Shown: positions 43,922 through 54,300 of the stretch, piece after piece | Numbering within the stretch: position 1 is the stretch's first letter | Layout: each line of letters begins with the position of its first letter | Origin: NIOZ-UU13 sp964653075 | Lineage (GTDB): Bacteria; Planctomycetota; Phycisphaerae; Sedimentisphaerales; Anaerobacaceae | Assembly: GCA_964653075.1 (NCBI GenBank) | Contig: CAZZAX010000003.1 | Location: 40,328 to 104,327 of the forward strand | Direction: 5' to 3' | Length of the DNA stretch: 64,000 nt | The notes under the pieces: model-generated | Told to the model about the DNA's origin: nothing | What the model saw: only the letters and a program-made list of their open reading frames with translations | Databases searched by the model: none | Translations under genes and position numbers: made by a program

Positions 43922-45123
43922 ACGACAAGAAAACAACCTATCTGGACAACAACGCTACGACCCAGGTTGCCCTGGAGGTCGTAGATGCGATGTTGCCTTA
44001 CTTGGCATCCGGATTTGCTAACGCTGCCAGTCCTCACGTGAGCGGCAGGGCTGCCGCAGCTGCTGTGGCCAAAGCTCGGGAACAAGTAGCTGCGTCCGTC
44101 GGCTGTGATAACACAGAGATTGTCTTCACTAGTGGGGCGACAGAGGCAAATAATATGGTGATTTTGGGGGCTACGAGACGCCATCCGGCACGCAAGAAGA
44201 TTGTCGCAACAGCAATTGAGCATAAATCAGTTCTAGAGCCGTGTGAATGGATGAGTGCACAGGGCTACGAGCTAGTAATCCTTCCGGTGTCCCCCGATGG
44301 CGTCGTCGACGTAGAGGTAGCCGCAGATCTCATCGATGAGCAGACTCTTCTCGTCTCAATTCAGGGCGCCAACAACGAGATTGGAACACTGCAACCCGTG
44401 ACAGCTGTGGCTGAACTCGCCCGCAACAGGGGGGCTTTGGTCCACTGTGACGCTGCTCAAATGCTGGGGAAGGTTCCAGTGGATGCAGATGCCCTCCTAG
44501 TCGACTATGTGTCTGTCAGCGCTCACAAGGTTTACGGCCCAAAAGGCATCGGGGCTTTGTTCGTAAGGAAAGGAACCGCACGATCATCGCTCACCCCAAT
44601 TATGTTTGGCGGAGGCCAAGAACTTGGACTGCGTCCTGGCACTCTGAACGTTGCTGCCATTGTAGGCTTCGGGGTAGCTGTTTGCGTCTCAACTGCTGAC
44701 CTAACTTCGGACGGTCAACGAATTGCTGCATTGAGGGATACCTTCGAGGCCGCAGTTACAGCCGATCTCCCCGGAATCTCAGTGAATGGTGCCAACTCGC
44801 CCCGTTTGCCTGGTACGTGCAGCATCACGATTCCGGACATTCCGGCTAACGTGCTGATAGCTCACACCCCTACACTATGCATCAGCGACGGATCGGCATG
44901 TGCGTCTGGGTCATTCGCACCTTCCCATGTAATACAGGCTCTGGGACATTCCAGTGACTATGCAAGAAACACAGTGAGGATCTCTATGGGACGTTACAAT
45001 ACTGAGTGCGAGGTGAAGCAAGCCGAAAGGACAATCGTAGAGGCGGCCATGAATATTCGGTCGCAACTCATTAGAAGTGCATTTCGCGCCAGCTTACCAG
45101 AGCGGCAGGAGGAACGCAAATGA
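43909..45123 (+). CDS. sspA: SspA-like cysteine desulfurase
   Basis: A 404-residue pyridoxal-phosphate enzyme of the NifS/IscS/DndA class. The cofactor lysine is K207 in SAHKVYGPKGIG and the catalytic sulfur carrier is C331 in SDGSACASGS. It removes sulfur from cysteine as a persulfide and passes it to the sulfur-transfer partner, here presumably SspD. I choose the ATG at 43909, eight bases after GAAGGA; an ATG at 43918, in ATGA overlap with the sspD stop, is equally possible and would lose three residues. It closes the B-C-D-A modification module; next comes the kinase/effector part. Confidence 0.9.
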   Translation: MSFMNDKKTTYLDNNATTQVALEVVDAMLPYLASGFANAASPHVSGRAAAAAVAKAREQVAASVGCDNTEIVFTSGATEANNMVILGATRRHPARKKIVATAIEHKSVLEPCEWMSAQGYELVILPVSPDGVVDVEVAADLIDEQTLLVSIQGANNEIGTLQPVTAVAELARNRGALVHCDAAQMLGKVPVDADALLVDYVSVSAHKVYGPKGIGALFVRKGTARSSLTPIMFGGGQELGLRPGTLNVAAIVGFGVAVCVSTADLTSDGQRIAALRDTFEAAVTADLPGISVNGANSPRLPGTCSITIPDIPANVLIAHTPTLCISDGSACASGSFAPSHVIQALGHSSDYARNTVRISMGRYNTECEVKQAERTIVEAAMNIRSQLIRSAFRASLPERQEERK

Positions 45124-48100
45124 GTCTTGATGATTTCCTCAGTCAACTGCGAGAGCTCAGTAAGCCTGGAAAAGGCTTCAAACCGCACAAACATTTAACC
45201 TTACTCGCGGTCCTTCGTCTTGTCAACGAAGGGGTTATCGACAGCCCCAAAGCTTACTTCGATGAGAGATTTCGGAAAGTGTTTAGGGAGCTTATAGCGT
45301 TATACGGGGGCGAGTCTGACCGAGATCGCGCCCATACGCCGTTCTTCCATCTGTCGGCCACCAAGTTCTGGCGGCTCGTGCCATGTGAAGGTCAAGAGAA
45401 AGCACTGGAACTAGCATCGACAGTAGGATCTGCTGGGGAACTGACAAGGCTAGTCTCTCATGCAGTACTGGATGACGCGGTGTTTGCCCTCTTCAAGAGC
45501 AAGACCCAAAATGAAATTATTCAGCGCGAACTTGAAGCAATCTTGCACAAAGGTCTTATCTCTCGTCGGAAAACTGCAGGTGTTGTTCGTGAGACGCCCG
45601 CCCCACATTCCCTCTTCAGTCATGAAGCAGCTGCGCTTGAAGAAATCAGCAAACGAGTAAAATCGCACTCATTGGGCCTTTTGCTGACAAATTTGGACAT
45701 CCATGATCCCCAAAGCAATCGCTACTTTGAAATCGATGCCTTGATTGTTTGTCGTTTCGGCCTGTATGTTGTTGAGTTGAAGCACTGGACCGGCAATGTG
45801 AAGATTCGTCCTTACACTTGGTGCGTCAATGGCCTGTCACGAACCGATCCCCACAGGGGAAACAACTTTAAGGCCAAACTGGTGCGGGGACTTTGCGAGC
45901 GACAATATCCCTATCTCAGGCTGCCATACGTCGAGTCCGTTGTAACGCTAACTCACCCTAAAGTGCAAATAGAAGGAAACGCTCACCCCTCCACAGACAA
46001 ACACCAACCGACATTTGGAAGCATAGGCCACCTGATCAATTACCTAAAAGCTCAAAAAGATTCTCGACTAAGCCTCCTTTCCGATGAAGAAGCACTGAAA
46101 ATTCGAGGCTGTGTGGAAGGCCTCCACCAGCCAGGGAGACCGCATGACATACAGTTTCCCGGTTACGAAATCGTGGACCGTCTTCATCAGTCTCAAGAAC
46201 GGGAAGAAGTAATTGCAAGACGGACCGATGTGCGCCGTCGCCGCCTGACGCGGCTTCGTGTGTTCTTCGATGTTGCCCGGTATGCCGAAAGCGAAACTAA
46301 CGCTTTAGCGGAACGCGCCAGGGCGACTTTGAACGCTGTAGCAAATGTCGGAGACCACCCCAATATCCTGCGGGTCTGGTCCGTTCCCAATGAGGATGGG
46401 CACTTGATCGAAGGTAGCGATTGGTCTGAACAGGGTACCCTCCGCGACATGATATCTCAACAGGCTCCCATCGAGTTAAACCGCACCTTGACCATCACGC
46501 GTGGTATTTTGGCTGGGCTTGCAGCTATTCATGTTCAAGGTGTTGTCCATCGCAATTTGTCGCCGGAAAATATCCTTCTCGTTGGCAACACGCCAAAACT
46601 GATGAATTTCGATCTCTCTTACCAACTGGCAGACGATCGGACAACCGTGATTCCAGACCCATCCAAACTGAAAAGACAGGCCTATATCGCTCCAGAAATA
46701 TACCAGAACGAGGCCTTTGCCGATGATGCCGATCTGTTTACCGTTGGTGTTCTGATGTATCAGATGCTAACGGGTAAGCGGCCTTTCAAATGTTCCATGG
46801 GCTTGGCAGATAGCAATGGGCAACTCAAGCAGCATTGCATCGATAAATTATTAGGAGTAGGTGTTCCAGACGAAATCGTTAGTCTCATTAACGATTTGGT
46901 ACGGTTGGATCGAACACTCCGACCAACCTCGGTAACCACCGTTCTGGAACGACTCGATGAGTATGCGGTTGAACGGCTACCCGGCCCTAATGCCCAATTG
47001 CAGCCGGGCGATGAACACGAGCAGTACAAGATCATTGAGTTCAGAGGGAAAGGTTCCGAATCCCAGAGTTACAAAGCCCGCGGCCCGTTGGGCGAGATAC
47101 TCTTTCTAAAACTCTTCAATATCGACGTGCCGCAGGAACGGATCATACGCGAGAAAAAACTATCCGCTGCTGTAACTCATAGCTGCGTTGTTAAAGCCGA
47201 ATATTGTCAACGCTGGCCAGATCAGCGTTGGTTGCTCGCCTATGAATGGGTCGAAGGACGCACACTTCGTGAGCGCGAAGGAGAGCAACCGCTTCAGCTT
47301 GATCTTTTTTTCAAGGTAAGTCAAGCGATACTCAAAGCCCTGGAAGTGCTACATGCCTTTGAAGAGGATGATGTTATTATTCCAATCCTTCATAACGACA
47401 TCAAGCCGGACAACATCATTCTCACTCCTGATGGGCGACCGACGCTGATCGATTTTGGCATTGCCTCTCATCCAGGTACATCCCTTTATGCCGGAACAAA
47501 CGGCTATATACCCCCGGACACTCTTCTCGGCGAAGATCGGGAGTATTCTGTTCAGAGCGACCTGTTTGGGCTTGGTGTGACGTTGTTCGAGTGGTTCTTC
47601 GGGCGCAGGCCATACGACACACTCACTGTTGAGGCTGAACCAGTGGATATGCAGACACTTCGCTCGGATCTCACACCTGCGCTCCAACAGTGGTTTTTGC
47701 AAGCCATTGCTTCACAATCTGAACAACGGTTCTCTTCAGCCAAGGAAATGAACACGGCCTTACAGGACGCTCGTAGCCCAACGGACACAGTGGATGAAGT
47801 TGAAGATAATGTTATCCCAGAAGATACTGAGAAAGGATTCTCACAGGAGAATGCTCGGCGCCAGCTATCAGAAGAACCTGCGACGCACAAACTGGAGATT
47901 ATTAGTTTCATTCCTTCACCGGGCATAAGCCCCAATCCTTTTGTGGCCTATCTCAACACGCTACATAACCGGGATGCGTCGAGCGGAAATGCATTGGCCG
48001 AAAGCCAGGCTTGCAATCCCTGGTTTGCGAGCATTCAGGTTAATCATCCGCTTACAGACAGAATCAAGACAGAACTCCTGAGCAACAAGCGCCATGTGAT

Positions 48101-49739
48101 TCTTACTGGACACGCAGGTGATGGAAAATCAACGATTGGGCTGGAACTATTCAAACAACTATCAGGCATTCCTGCGAAAGAACCTTTGGGGGACGAATTG
48201 AGACGACGTGAAGATGTCGTTGTTGATGGGCAACCCCTTGCCCTAATAAAAGATTTCAGCGAATGGGATGACGATTCCCGCATCAAAATCATTGAGGATG
48301 CAACTCGTAGAGATGCACCGACAATGCTGTTGATTTCCAACACTGGAACGCTCCTGAATGCGTTTCGCAATATTGATCAACGTGACGGTCGGGATTGGCT
48401 AGGTGCGGAAAGCGACTTGTTGGAATCCTTCTCCCAATCTGTGCCAACACCTGTTACGCACAATGGTGTGGAATACTTCGTCATCAACCTAGCTATGTTT
48501 GACAATCTCAACATTGCCCGAGCTATTTTTGAACGAATGTTGCGCAAAGAACGCTGGGAATCTTGTGAAGCCTGCACAGAGCAGGAAAACTGTCCTGTCC
48601 GGCGCAATGTGCGCCTGCTGCAGGACAATCCTGCTGCGATTGATCGCATTTTCTTATTATATCGGCGTATGTTTGAGTATGGCGACCGATTTACCCTGCG
48701 GCAACTTGTTGCTCACATGGCCTACCTTGTCACGGCGGGTTTAGAATACACCGATATTCTGGAATACGCCAACCGTCCGGAACCACCCCTGTTGAGCGAG
48801 TTCATGTTCTTCAACCGTTTCTTTGGCGATAATGGGCGAATCCCAGATAGGCCTGCCCACCAGATGCATGTGATACGTACGGCTTGTTCCTGTGAGCTTG
48901 GAGAACAACCGTGTCCCAGTTGGGAGCGGCGCCTTTGGTTGCGTGAAGAACAATCCGACTTCAAATTAAGAGCCAGAGGTAACATTGCCGATTTTGGCTT
49001 GCTGCGACGGATCGGTGCGGGACAAAAAGATAGCACATTCTACACAGAGAAACAGGGACAACATCTTGCTCGAAAACAAGTTCGCCGGATGCTTTTCTTC
49101 CTGCACGAGTTTCCGAGAAACACAGATAGTGAGAAAAAAGAGAATCGCATTTTTCTTTCTGCTTTCTTGCGCTCCCCCATGTTGTTGGAACTCCTGGAAT
49201 GGCGGGCACGCGCCGGGCGACTTTCACCAAAACAGAAAACAGATTTGCAGCATCAGGTGTTTCATGTATTACAAGAACACTTTACCGGTATCCGCATACC
49301 CGAAGGCGCATCCTTCGACAACAGCTTGTATGTGACGCTGAGTCGCAATGCGCGGGATATTCGACAGAGCGCACAGGTTGTTCTGGCTGATTTTAGGGCA
49401 AGAGATTTCAAGATTGTTTTTGAGTCGGAAGCGGATGACAGGAATTGCCCCCGACACCTTCTTTTTGCTGGAAACGGTCCGTACGAAACCACAAAGCTCA
49501 TCCTCGAGCTACCGTTCCTGGACTATGTGATGATGCGACACCATGGAGAAACCGGCCAGCCATTGCAGACGGCCTTTTCTGGCCGCCTGGATCGCTTCAA
49601 GGCTGAACTTGTTGCGCTCAGCATACCTGACGAAGAGGAGCAGAACGTTATGTTGCTCAGGCTTCAAACCAATCATACTTTTCGGGAGCAGAACTTCTTC
49701 GTTGGAGATAAGAAGCTGGAGGTAACCAGAAATGCCTAA
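45120..49739 (+). CDS. multi-domain kinase-nuclease-ATPase (sulfur-binding-like, NERD, two kinase domains, DptF-like)
   Basis: A 1539-residue single protein. Residues 10-140: PHKHLTLLAVLRLV, TPFFHL, FWRL, resembling the DNA-sulfur-binding domain of ScoMcrA-type readers (moderate certainty). 165-285: NERD nuclease-like domain with EID (D206) and VVELKHW (E219, K221). About 345-615: a kinase-like domain lacking catalytic residues (HRN at 477-479, NFD at 496-498), a pseudokinase. About 640-880: a kinase with HND (D760) and DFG (778-780), probably active. 940-1539: ATPase with GHAGDGKST (997 on) and a CxxC-x5-C cluster at 1149-1158, like DptF. NERD plus kinase recalls PglW. ATGA start overlap with sspA. 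Confidence 0.78.
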   Translation: MSLDDFLSQLRELSKPGKGFKPHKHLTLLAVLRLVNEGVIDSPKAYFDERFRKVFRELIALYGGESDRDRAHTPFFHLSATKFWRLVPCEGQEKALELASTVGSAGELTRLVSHAVLDDAVFALFKSKTQNEIIQRELEAILHKGLISRRKTAGVVRETPAPHSLFSHEAAALEEISKRVKSHSLGLLLTNLDIHDPQSNRYFEIDALIVCRFGLYVVELKHWTGNVKIRPYTWCVNGLSRTDPHRGNNFKAKLVRGLCERQYPYLRLPYVESVVTLTHPKVQIEGNAHPSTDKHQPTFGSIGHLINYLKAQKDSRLSLLSDEEALKIRGCVEGLHQPGRPHDIQFPGYEIVDRLHQSQEREEVIARRTDVRRRRLTRLRVFFDVARYAESETNALAERARATLNAVANVGDHPNILRVWSVPNEDGHLIEGSDWSEQGTLRDMISQQAPIELNRTLTITRGILAGLAAIHVQGVVHRNLSPENILLVGNTPKLMNFDLSYQLADDRTTVIPDPSKLKRQAYIAPEIYQNEAFADDADLFTVGVLMYQMLTGKRPFKCSMGLADSNGQLKQHCIDKLLGVGVPDEIVSLINDLVRLDRTLRPTSVTTVLERLDEYAVERLPGPNAQLQPGDEHEQYKIIEFRGKGSESQSYKARGPLGEILFLKLFNIDVPQERIIREKKLSAAVTHSCVVKAEYCQRWPDQRWLLAYEWVEGRTLREREGEQPLQLDLFFKVSQAILKALEVLHAFEEDDVIIPILHNDIKPDNIILTPDGRPTLIDFGIASHPGTSLYAGTNGYIPPDTLLGEDREYSVQSDLFGLGVTLFEWFFGRRPYDTLTVEAEPVDMQTLRSDLTPALQQWFLQAIASQSEQRFSSAKEMNTALQDARSPTDTVDEVEDNVIPEDTEKGFSQENARRQLSEEPATHKLEIISFIPSPGISPNPFVAYLNTLHNRDASSGNALAESQACNPWFASIQVNHPLTDRIKTELLSNKRHVILTGHAGDGKSTIGLELFKQLSGIPAKEPLGDELRRREDVVVDGQPLALIKDFSEWDDDSRIKIIEDATRRDAPTMLLISNTGTLLNAFRNIDQRDGRDWLGAESDLLESFSQSVPTPVTHNGVEYFVINLAMFDNLNIARAIFERMLRKERWESCEACTEQENCPVRRNVRLLQDNPAAIDRIFLLYRRMFEYGDRFTLRQLVAHMAYLVTAGLEYTDILEYANRPEPPLLSEFMFFNRFFGDNGRIPDRPAHQMHVIRTACSCELGEQPCPSWERRLWLREEQSDFKLRARGNIADFGLLRRIGAGQKDSTFYTEKQGQHLARKQVRRMLFFLHEFPRNTDSEKKENRIFLSAFLRSPMLLELLEWRARAGRLSPKQKTDLQHQVFHVLQEHFTGIRIPEGASFDNSLYVTLSRNARDIRQSAQVVLADFRARDFKIVFESEADDRNCPRHLLFAGNGPYETTKLILELPFLDYVMMRHHGETGQPLQTAFSGRLDRFKAELVALSIPDEEEQNVMLLRLQTNHTFREQNFFVGDKKLEVTRNA

Positions 49740-51399
49740 TCCATATCCCCCAATAAAGCGAGAACTTCAAACAGCAAAAACGGAAGATGCCAATCCTGCA
49801 ATTCAGTTATTCGGGCGCAGATTCTTCGGTGATCAAACCGTTCCTGAGTTCCTAATCGAGTTTTTACTTGTAGCAACCTCACAAAAAAAAATTGCCGAGG
49901 AAATCATCCCTGCTGATGGCTCTCTTTTTCCGGACATGGAATTATTGAGCAATTGGCCAGCGGAGACTCCCTTGAAGTATGCGCCAAAATCCAGGTTAAA
50001 TCTGAAACTGTTTGCTTTGCTGGGTGCTTCTAAATTGGAGACACGCCATCAGACACACCGAGATCACTATCGTGACTTGATCAAAAGCATTGAGCAGAAT
50101 ATTGAGGCGTTTGGAGGCATTCCACCCGAGGAGGTGTTGAAGACGCTCGAGAATCTTTTTCTGGGGTTTCAGCGTGTTGGCGGACAACGTACCTGGTGCG
50201 CCCAGAGTTTTCTCCCAATTCGCCCGGAAATGATTGCTGGGGAGACTATTTGGAACTCTACAAAAGGTAAAGCCGCACAAAGTTGGGATGATTTAACGGA
50301 CAACTTCAACCATTTCTTCACATCCAACCAACATCGCTTCCTTGCCCGGGGTGGAGAAGCCCTTTACCTCCAGATTTGCAACGCCTTGCGCACCCCCACA
50401 GAGAATATTGATGCATGGTGCGGGAACATTAAGGCAAGTCATACGGAGCGGGAACGCTGCCCTGAAGCCCTACGTACAGCCTTGGCTCAGGGCTTACATA
50501 AGGCACTAAATGCATGTCCTGCCACTGTCGGGGCTTTGGCCCGATTCATCGACGAGGGAGCAGAACCAGAAACGGCTCGACGAACGGATAATGAAAATGG
50601 ACTGCCACGCTACACCAAATGCGGCTGGTGTCCGGAGGATACCTGGTCGGAAAGCCTTTTGTTCGCGGTCGATTTGTTGCGTCTGTGTGACGCGGCACTT
50701 GATCCGGTTGATCGGCTGGGTCTAATGGAAACTGCCTGCACCATGCAGGTGTTGCGCACGCTCTGTGCCCAAAGCGCCCGTTATGACGAGTCCAACGATG
50801 GTGCGGGAGCAGGCGCACTGGGATATATCTGGGCCGTCTCGGACCCGGGAGGTAACAACAACATTCTCAAACGCATTTCACGGCGCAGTGTTGAGGCCAA
50901 CCTGCTCATGATCCAACGAGCTATCCGGCATCCCGAGATACTGGCAAATATACAAAAGCAACACCATCCAGCCAAACCGCGGGAAAAGCACTTTGCCGAT
51001 TCCTACAAGGAAGCAGACACCCGATATGGGCACAAACTTTTTCTAACGCTCGCCAAACGCCTGGGATTCATGGTTCCACGTCGAGGCAAGGGAGCACGCT
51101 TTGTGTTAACAAACCACCTGTTGCGATATCTCGTCCTGACAACCGTCCGACCCGGAGAGCGAATGACTCGTGATTCGTTCATGGAGCAGGTTTTTCAGAG
51201 GTATGGTATGGCCCTGGGCAGGAAGTATCTTTGCTGTGCCTGTGAGTGGTGCGGCGCTCATCCCCCGTCAACATTGGGCAACGATTCAGATAAATGGCTG
51301 GTTGATATGTTGAGCGCTGCGGGGATGCTGATTCGTCTGTCCGATTCATGCTCCATGGTCGAGAATCCGTTGAGCGACGGAAGGGAGATTTCTCGATGA
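49732..51399 (+). CDS. zinc-ribbon protein in the DptG/SspG position, function unknown
   Basis: A 555-residue protein with a near-perfect ribosome binding site (GGAGGT, 7 bases before the ATG) and 8-base overlap with the previous gene. It is mostly helical; a split zinc-ribbon is suggested by KCGWCPED (about residue 300) and CCACEWCGAHPP near the C-terminus. I recognise no enzyme motif. Its size and place between an ATPase and a HerA-like giant match DptG in DptFGH operons, and the Ssp literature names a G protein in the equivalent SspFGH cassette; the assignment is positional only. The stop overlaps the next start as ATGA. Confidence 0.6.
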   Translation: MPNPYPPIKRELQTAKTEDANPAIQLFGRRFFGDQTVPEFLIEFLLVATSQKKIAEEIIPADGSLFPDMELLSNWPAETPLKYAPKSRLNLKLFALLGASKLETRHQTHRDHYRDLIKSIEQNIEAFGGIPPEEVLKTLENLFLGFQRVGGQRTWCAQSFLPIRPEMIAGETIWNSTKGKAAQSWDDLTDNFNHFFTSNQHRFLARGGEALYLQICNALRTPTENIDAWCGNIKASHTERERCPEALRTALAQGLHKALNACPATVGALARFIDEGAEPETARRTDNENGLPRYTKCGWCPEDTWSESLLFAVDLLRLCDAALDPVDRLGLMETACTMQVLRTLCAQSARYDESNDGAGAGALGYIWAVSDPGGNNNILKRISRRSVEANLLMIQRAIRHPEILANIQKQHHPAKPREKHFADSYKEADTRYGHKLFLTLAKRLGFMVPRRGKGARFVLTNHLLRYLVLTTVRPGERMTRDSFMEQVFQRYGMALGRKYLCCACEWCGAHPPSTLGNDSDKWLVDMLSAAGMLIRLSDSCSMVENPLSDGREISR

Positions 51400-54300
51400 A
51401 GTATTTTGCGAATAGCGTATGTGATTATATCAAAGCGCAAATAGAGTGTCACAAGGTAAAGGGTTCCGCCGAGAAAGCGCTTCTCATGCTTCCCAGTTTT
51501 CCAGCAGGCGTTCTTGTTAATATAGGACGGGAGTTGGAAGCCCGGGTTTCACCGCTGGTCGCAGACCTCACTTATAAAATAGCCAAACCGCTGTGGGAAG
51601 AGTGGCGGGAATCGTCGTCGTCTCCAGATATCCAAGCATACCTGCAGGAAGCGGAGCGTAAAGGCTGGCTTGATGTTCAGGGGAATTTGACCAGCTATCG
51701 AAATGCAGTGTCTGCAAATCCAGGGGCAACAACCGCAGTTATATTAGGTGGGATAGATCATGTCACCGATGCCGCAAGTCTTTCGGATTTCCATTGCTGT
51801 CAAACAACAACAATCTGGGAGTGGTCGGAGGGACTGAACAAAGCATTCGGATCTTGGATTAAAGAATGTCTGGAGAACGCTTCGGTAGCCTACGAGGAAG
51901 AGGTTATAGCCCACTTCGATAATGTTCTGAAAACTTTGCTGGAACGTGTACCAACAGACATCATCAGGATCAGTGAACTTCTGGACGGACTGAATCTAGC
52001 AGATGCACAAGATGGACGGGATGCCGAAAGAGTGCTGTTGAAGAGTCTGGATAGCTTTGGCCTGCCCCAGTTTACCGGTTACCGTTTTGGTGGCCGTAGG
52101 AGTTTCCCGCCTTATGTTGATGCGGCACTATCTTTTGCATCCTATGGAATGTTTCTTGAGCAACGTCCAAGGGAGAAGGCCCTGAAAAACGTCAAGAAAT
52201 ATTTGGAGGATAAGGGCTCGAAAAATGCTCTCTATGATGAAGGCAAAACAGGCAGCTATGCTTCCGATGATGCGTTTCTTGAGGATTTGATAGCCTACAT
52301 TGGACACGGCAGTCATGAAGAACTAGGCCGCTTGCTCGAATGTGATTTTGTGACCATTCAAGATGAAGTGCTGAAATACCGCCCTCCTCGCGAGCCTCGC
52401 GAGCCAAAGCCCCCCAAAGTCAAAAAACTAGGGATCGATCCTCTTGAATGCGTCCTGACCGCGTTATGGTTGACGCTTGCCGAGTTCAAGAAAGACTCGG
52501 AAAAGCGTGGAGACATCGCTCATGATGTTATTCGTGAAATCCGCATTGAATCCTTCCTTTTCAAACACGACTGCGATGGTGCCTCACCCGATGAACGTCA
52601 GGAAGCGGCCAGGTTGTACTTGAAGGAGTTCTTGGGAGGATTGGATGGCTGGTTGACTAAATACATTGCCCTCGAAACCGAAAACGCCCAAACTGATGCC
52701 AACAGGGTGTCTGCTTACTCCAATCTAATTAAGCAGGATATTGACTTTCAATACTCCGCCATCGCCGAGCCTCAACTCAGTTTTGCAGTTACTATTATCC
52801 CTGAAGAAGAAAGTAACCAAACGACTTGCAGCTTTGCTCTGCGCCTCCCAGACAACTCGCCTTTTCGTATGGCAGATGAACTTTTCCGATGGGGACACTC
52901 AGAATTGGTTAAGGCAACAGACTATTTCCTGCCCGTGTTCTTCGTGCCATATTATGATGAACTCATGCTTGCAAAAGACGATGAGGAAGCTACTCGCGTA
53001 CTGATGCACGGCATACGTAGTGAAGGAAAGTTGATGGTTGACGTTCTGGCACCTGCTTTGGCCGAACTGACACCAGAAGAATCTGTCTTCGCGGAGTCCC
53101 TCAAGAAATTGGCCGGGACATACGGGGCACTTATCAAGCGTGCAGCTCAAAATGGCCTGTATGGGGCGTTGTCGGACAAATGGGATGATTTGCGCCATGC
53201 CTGCCAAGATACTTATGATGCCTTCCTGGCGCCAAACAGTCCAGTCCACAAAGATCATGGAGCCATATTGCAGCGTGCGTTTCTCTTCGTTCAGAAAAGG
53301 AGTGAAACAGATGGGAATCAATGGATGTGGAAGCGATATGAACCGTCAGCAGCTGTCACCGTCCTTCATCCCGCTCTCTTAGAGCTGTTACATGCACGGA
53401 TCATATATCTGTTTGAATGTTTCAATGCAGAGGTCAATAAGCAGCTTCGGGCGACGGGTGCGCGTTGTTTCAAAAAGGCACTCTGGGATTACTATCTTGG
53501 ACTTGCGGCCGTCAAGATGCCTCTATGTGGTCTCCTGAGGGACAAAGACCTTGTCTTTGAAACCTCGATTCGTGGCGACAATCTCCTTCACCGTATTGGA
53601 GAGGTGACAACATCAGACGCAACCTTGTCGACACGTCTTCTGCTTCGCTATGATGCCTTCGAAGATGAAGACATATCAGATGAAGCCATGTTCCGTGAAA
53701 CCCGTGAATCCTTAATGCTCTTCCGGATCATGAAGGAGTACTGGGAACTACATCCACACGCAAAAGATGGAATCAGTCTAGCCATTTATCAAAACCAGGA
53801 TATTCAACCGCTGATCGCTGCGACGAATCAATTCATCAGCGACAGTGAACGCAGAGATGTTGGAACCGATTCTCCCTACCATATAGCAATCACCATATTC
53901 TCTGAATCTGGGGACGATACGGGGATTTTCCGTTGGATTGAGCAATGGAAGGAAAGATGGGAGGCGGCAGAAATCCATGACAAACTAGCTCATTATCGTG
54001 AGTGCCGCCTTTCGGTATCCCACCGAATCATTACTCCTGATAGGAGCTACGAGCAGTTCAGAAACATCATTAAGTCGAGTCTTGAAGTGGATATAGCTAT
54101 CCTCAGTAACTTCATCAATGCTGGTGAACAAGGTAACCAATTTGAAGAAGTGCCCGCACCCTATGATGTTACTACTCGACCTATCAAATTTCCAATCCTT
54201 GAGAAAACCTTCTGTTCTCCCCAGGAAGGACGATACGCCCACGAAAGATATCGCATTCTCAGCAACAGGCAGTTCATGTTGGCCACAAAGCATACGGAAG

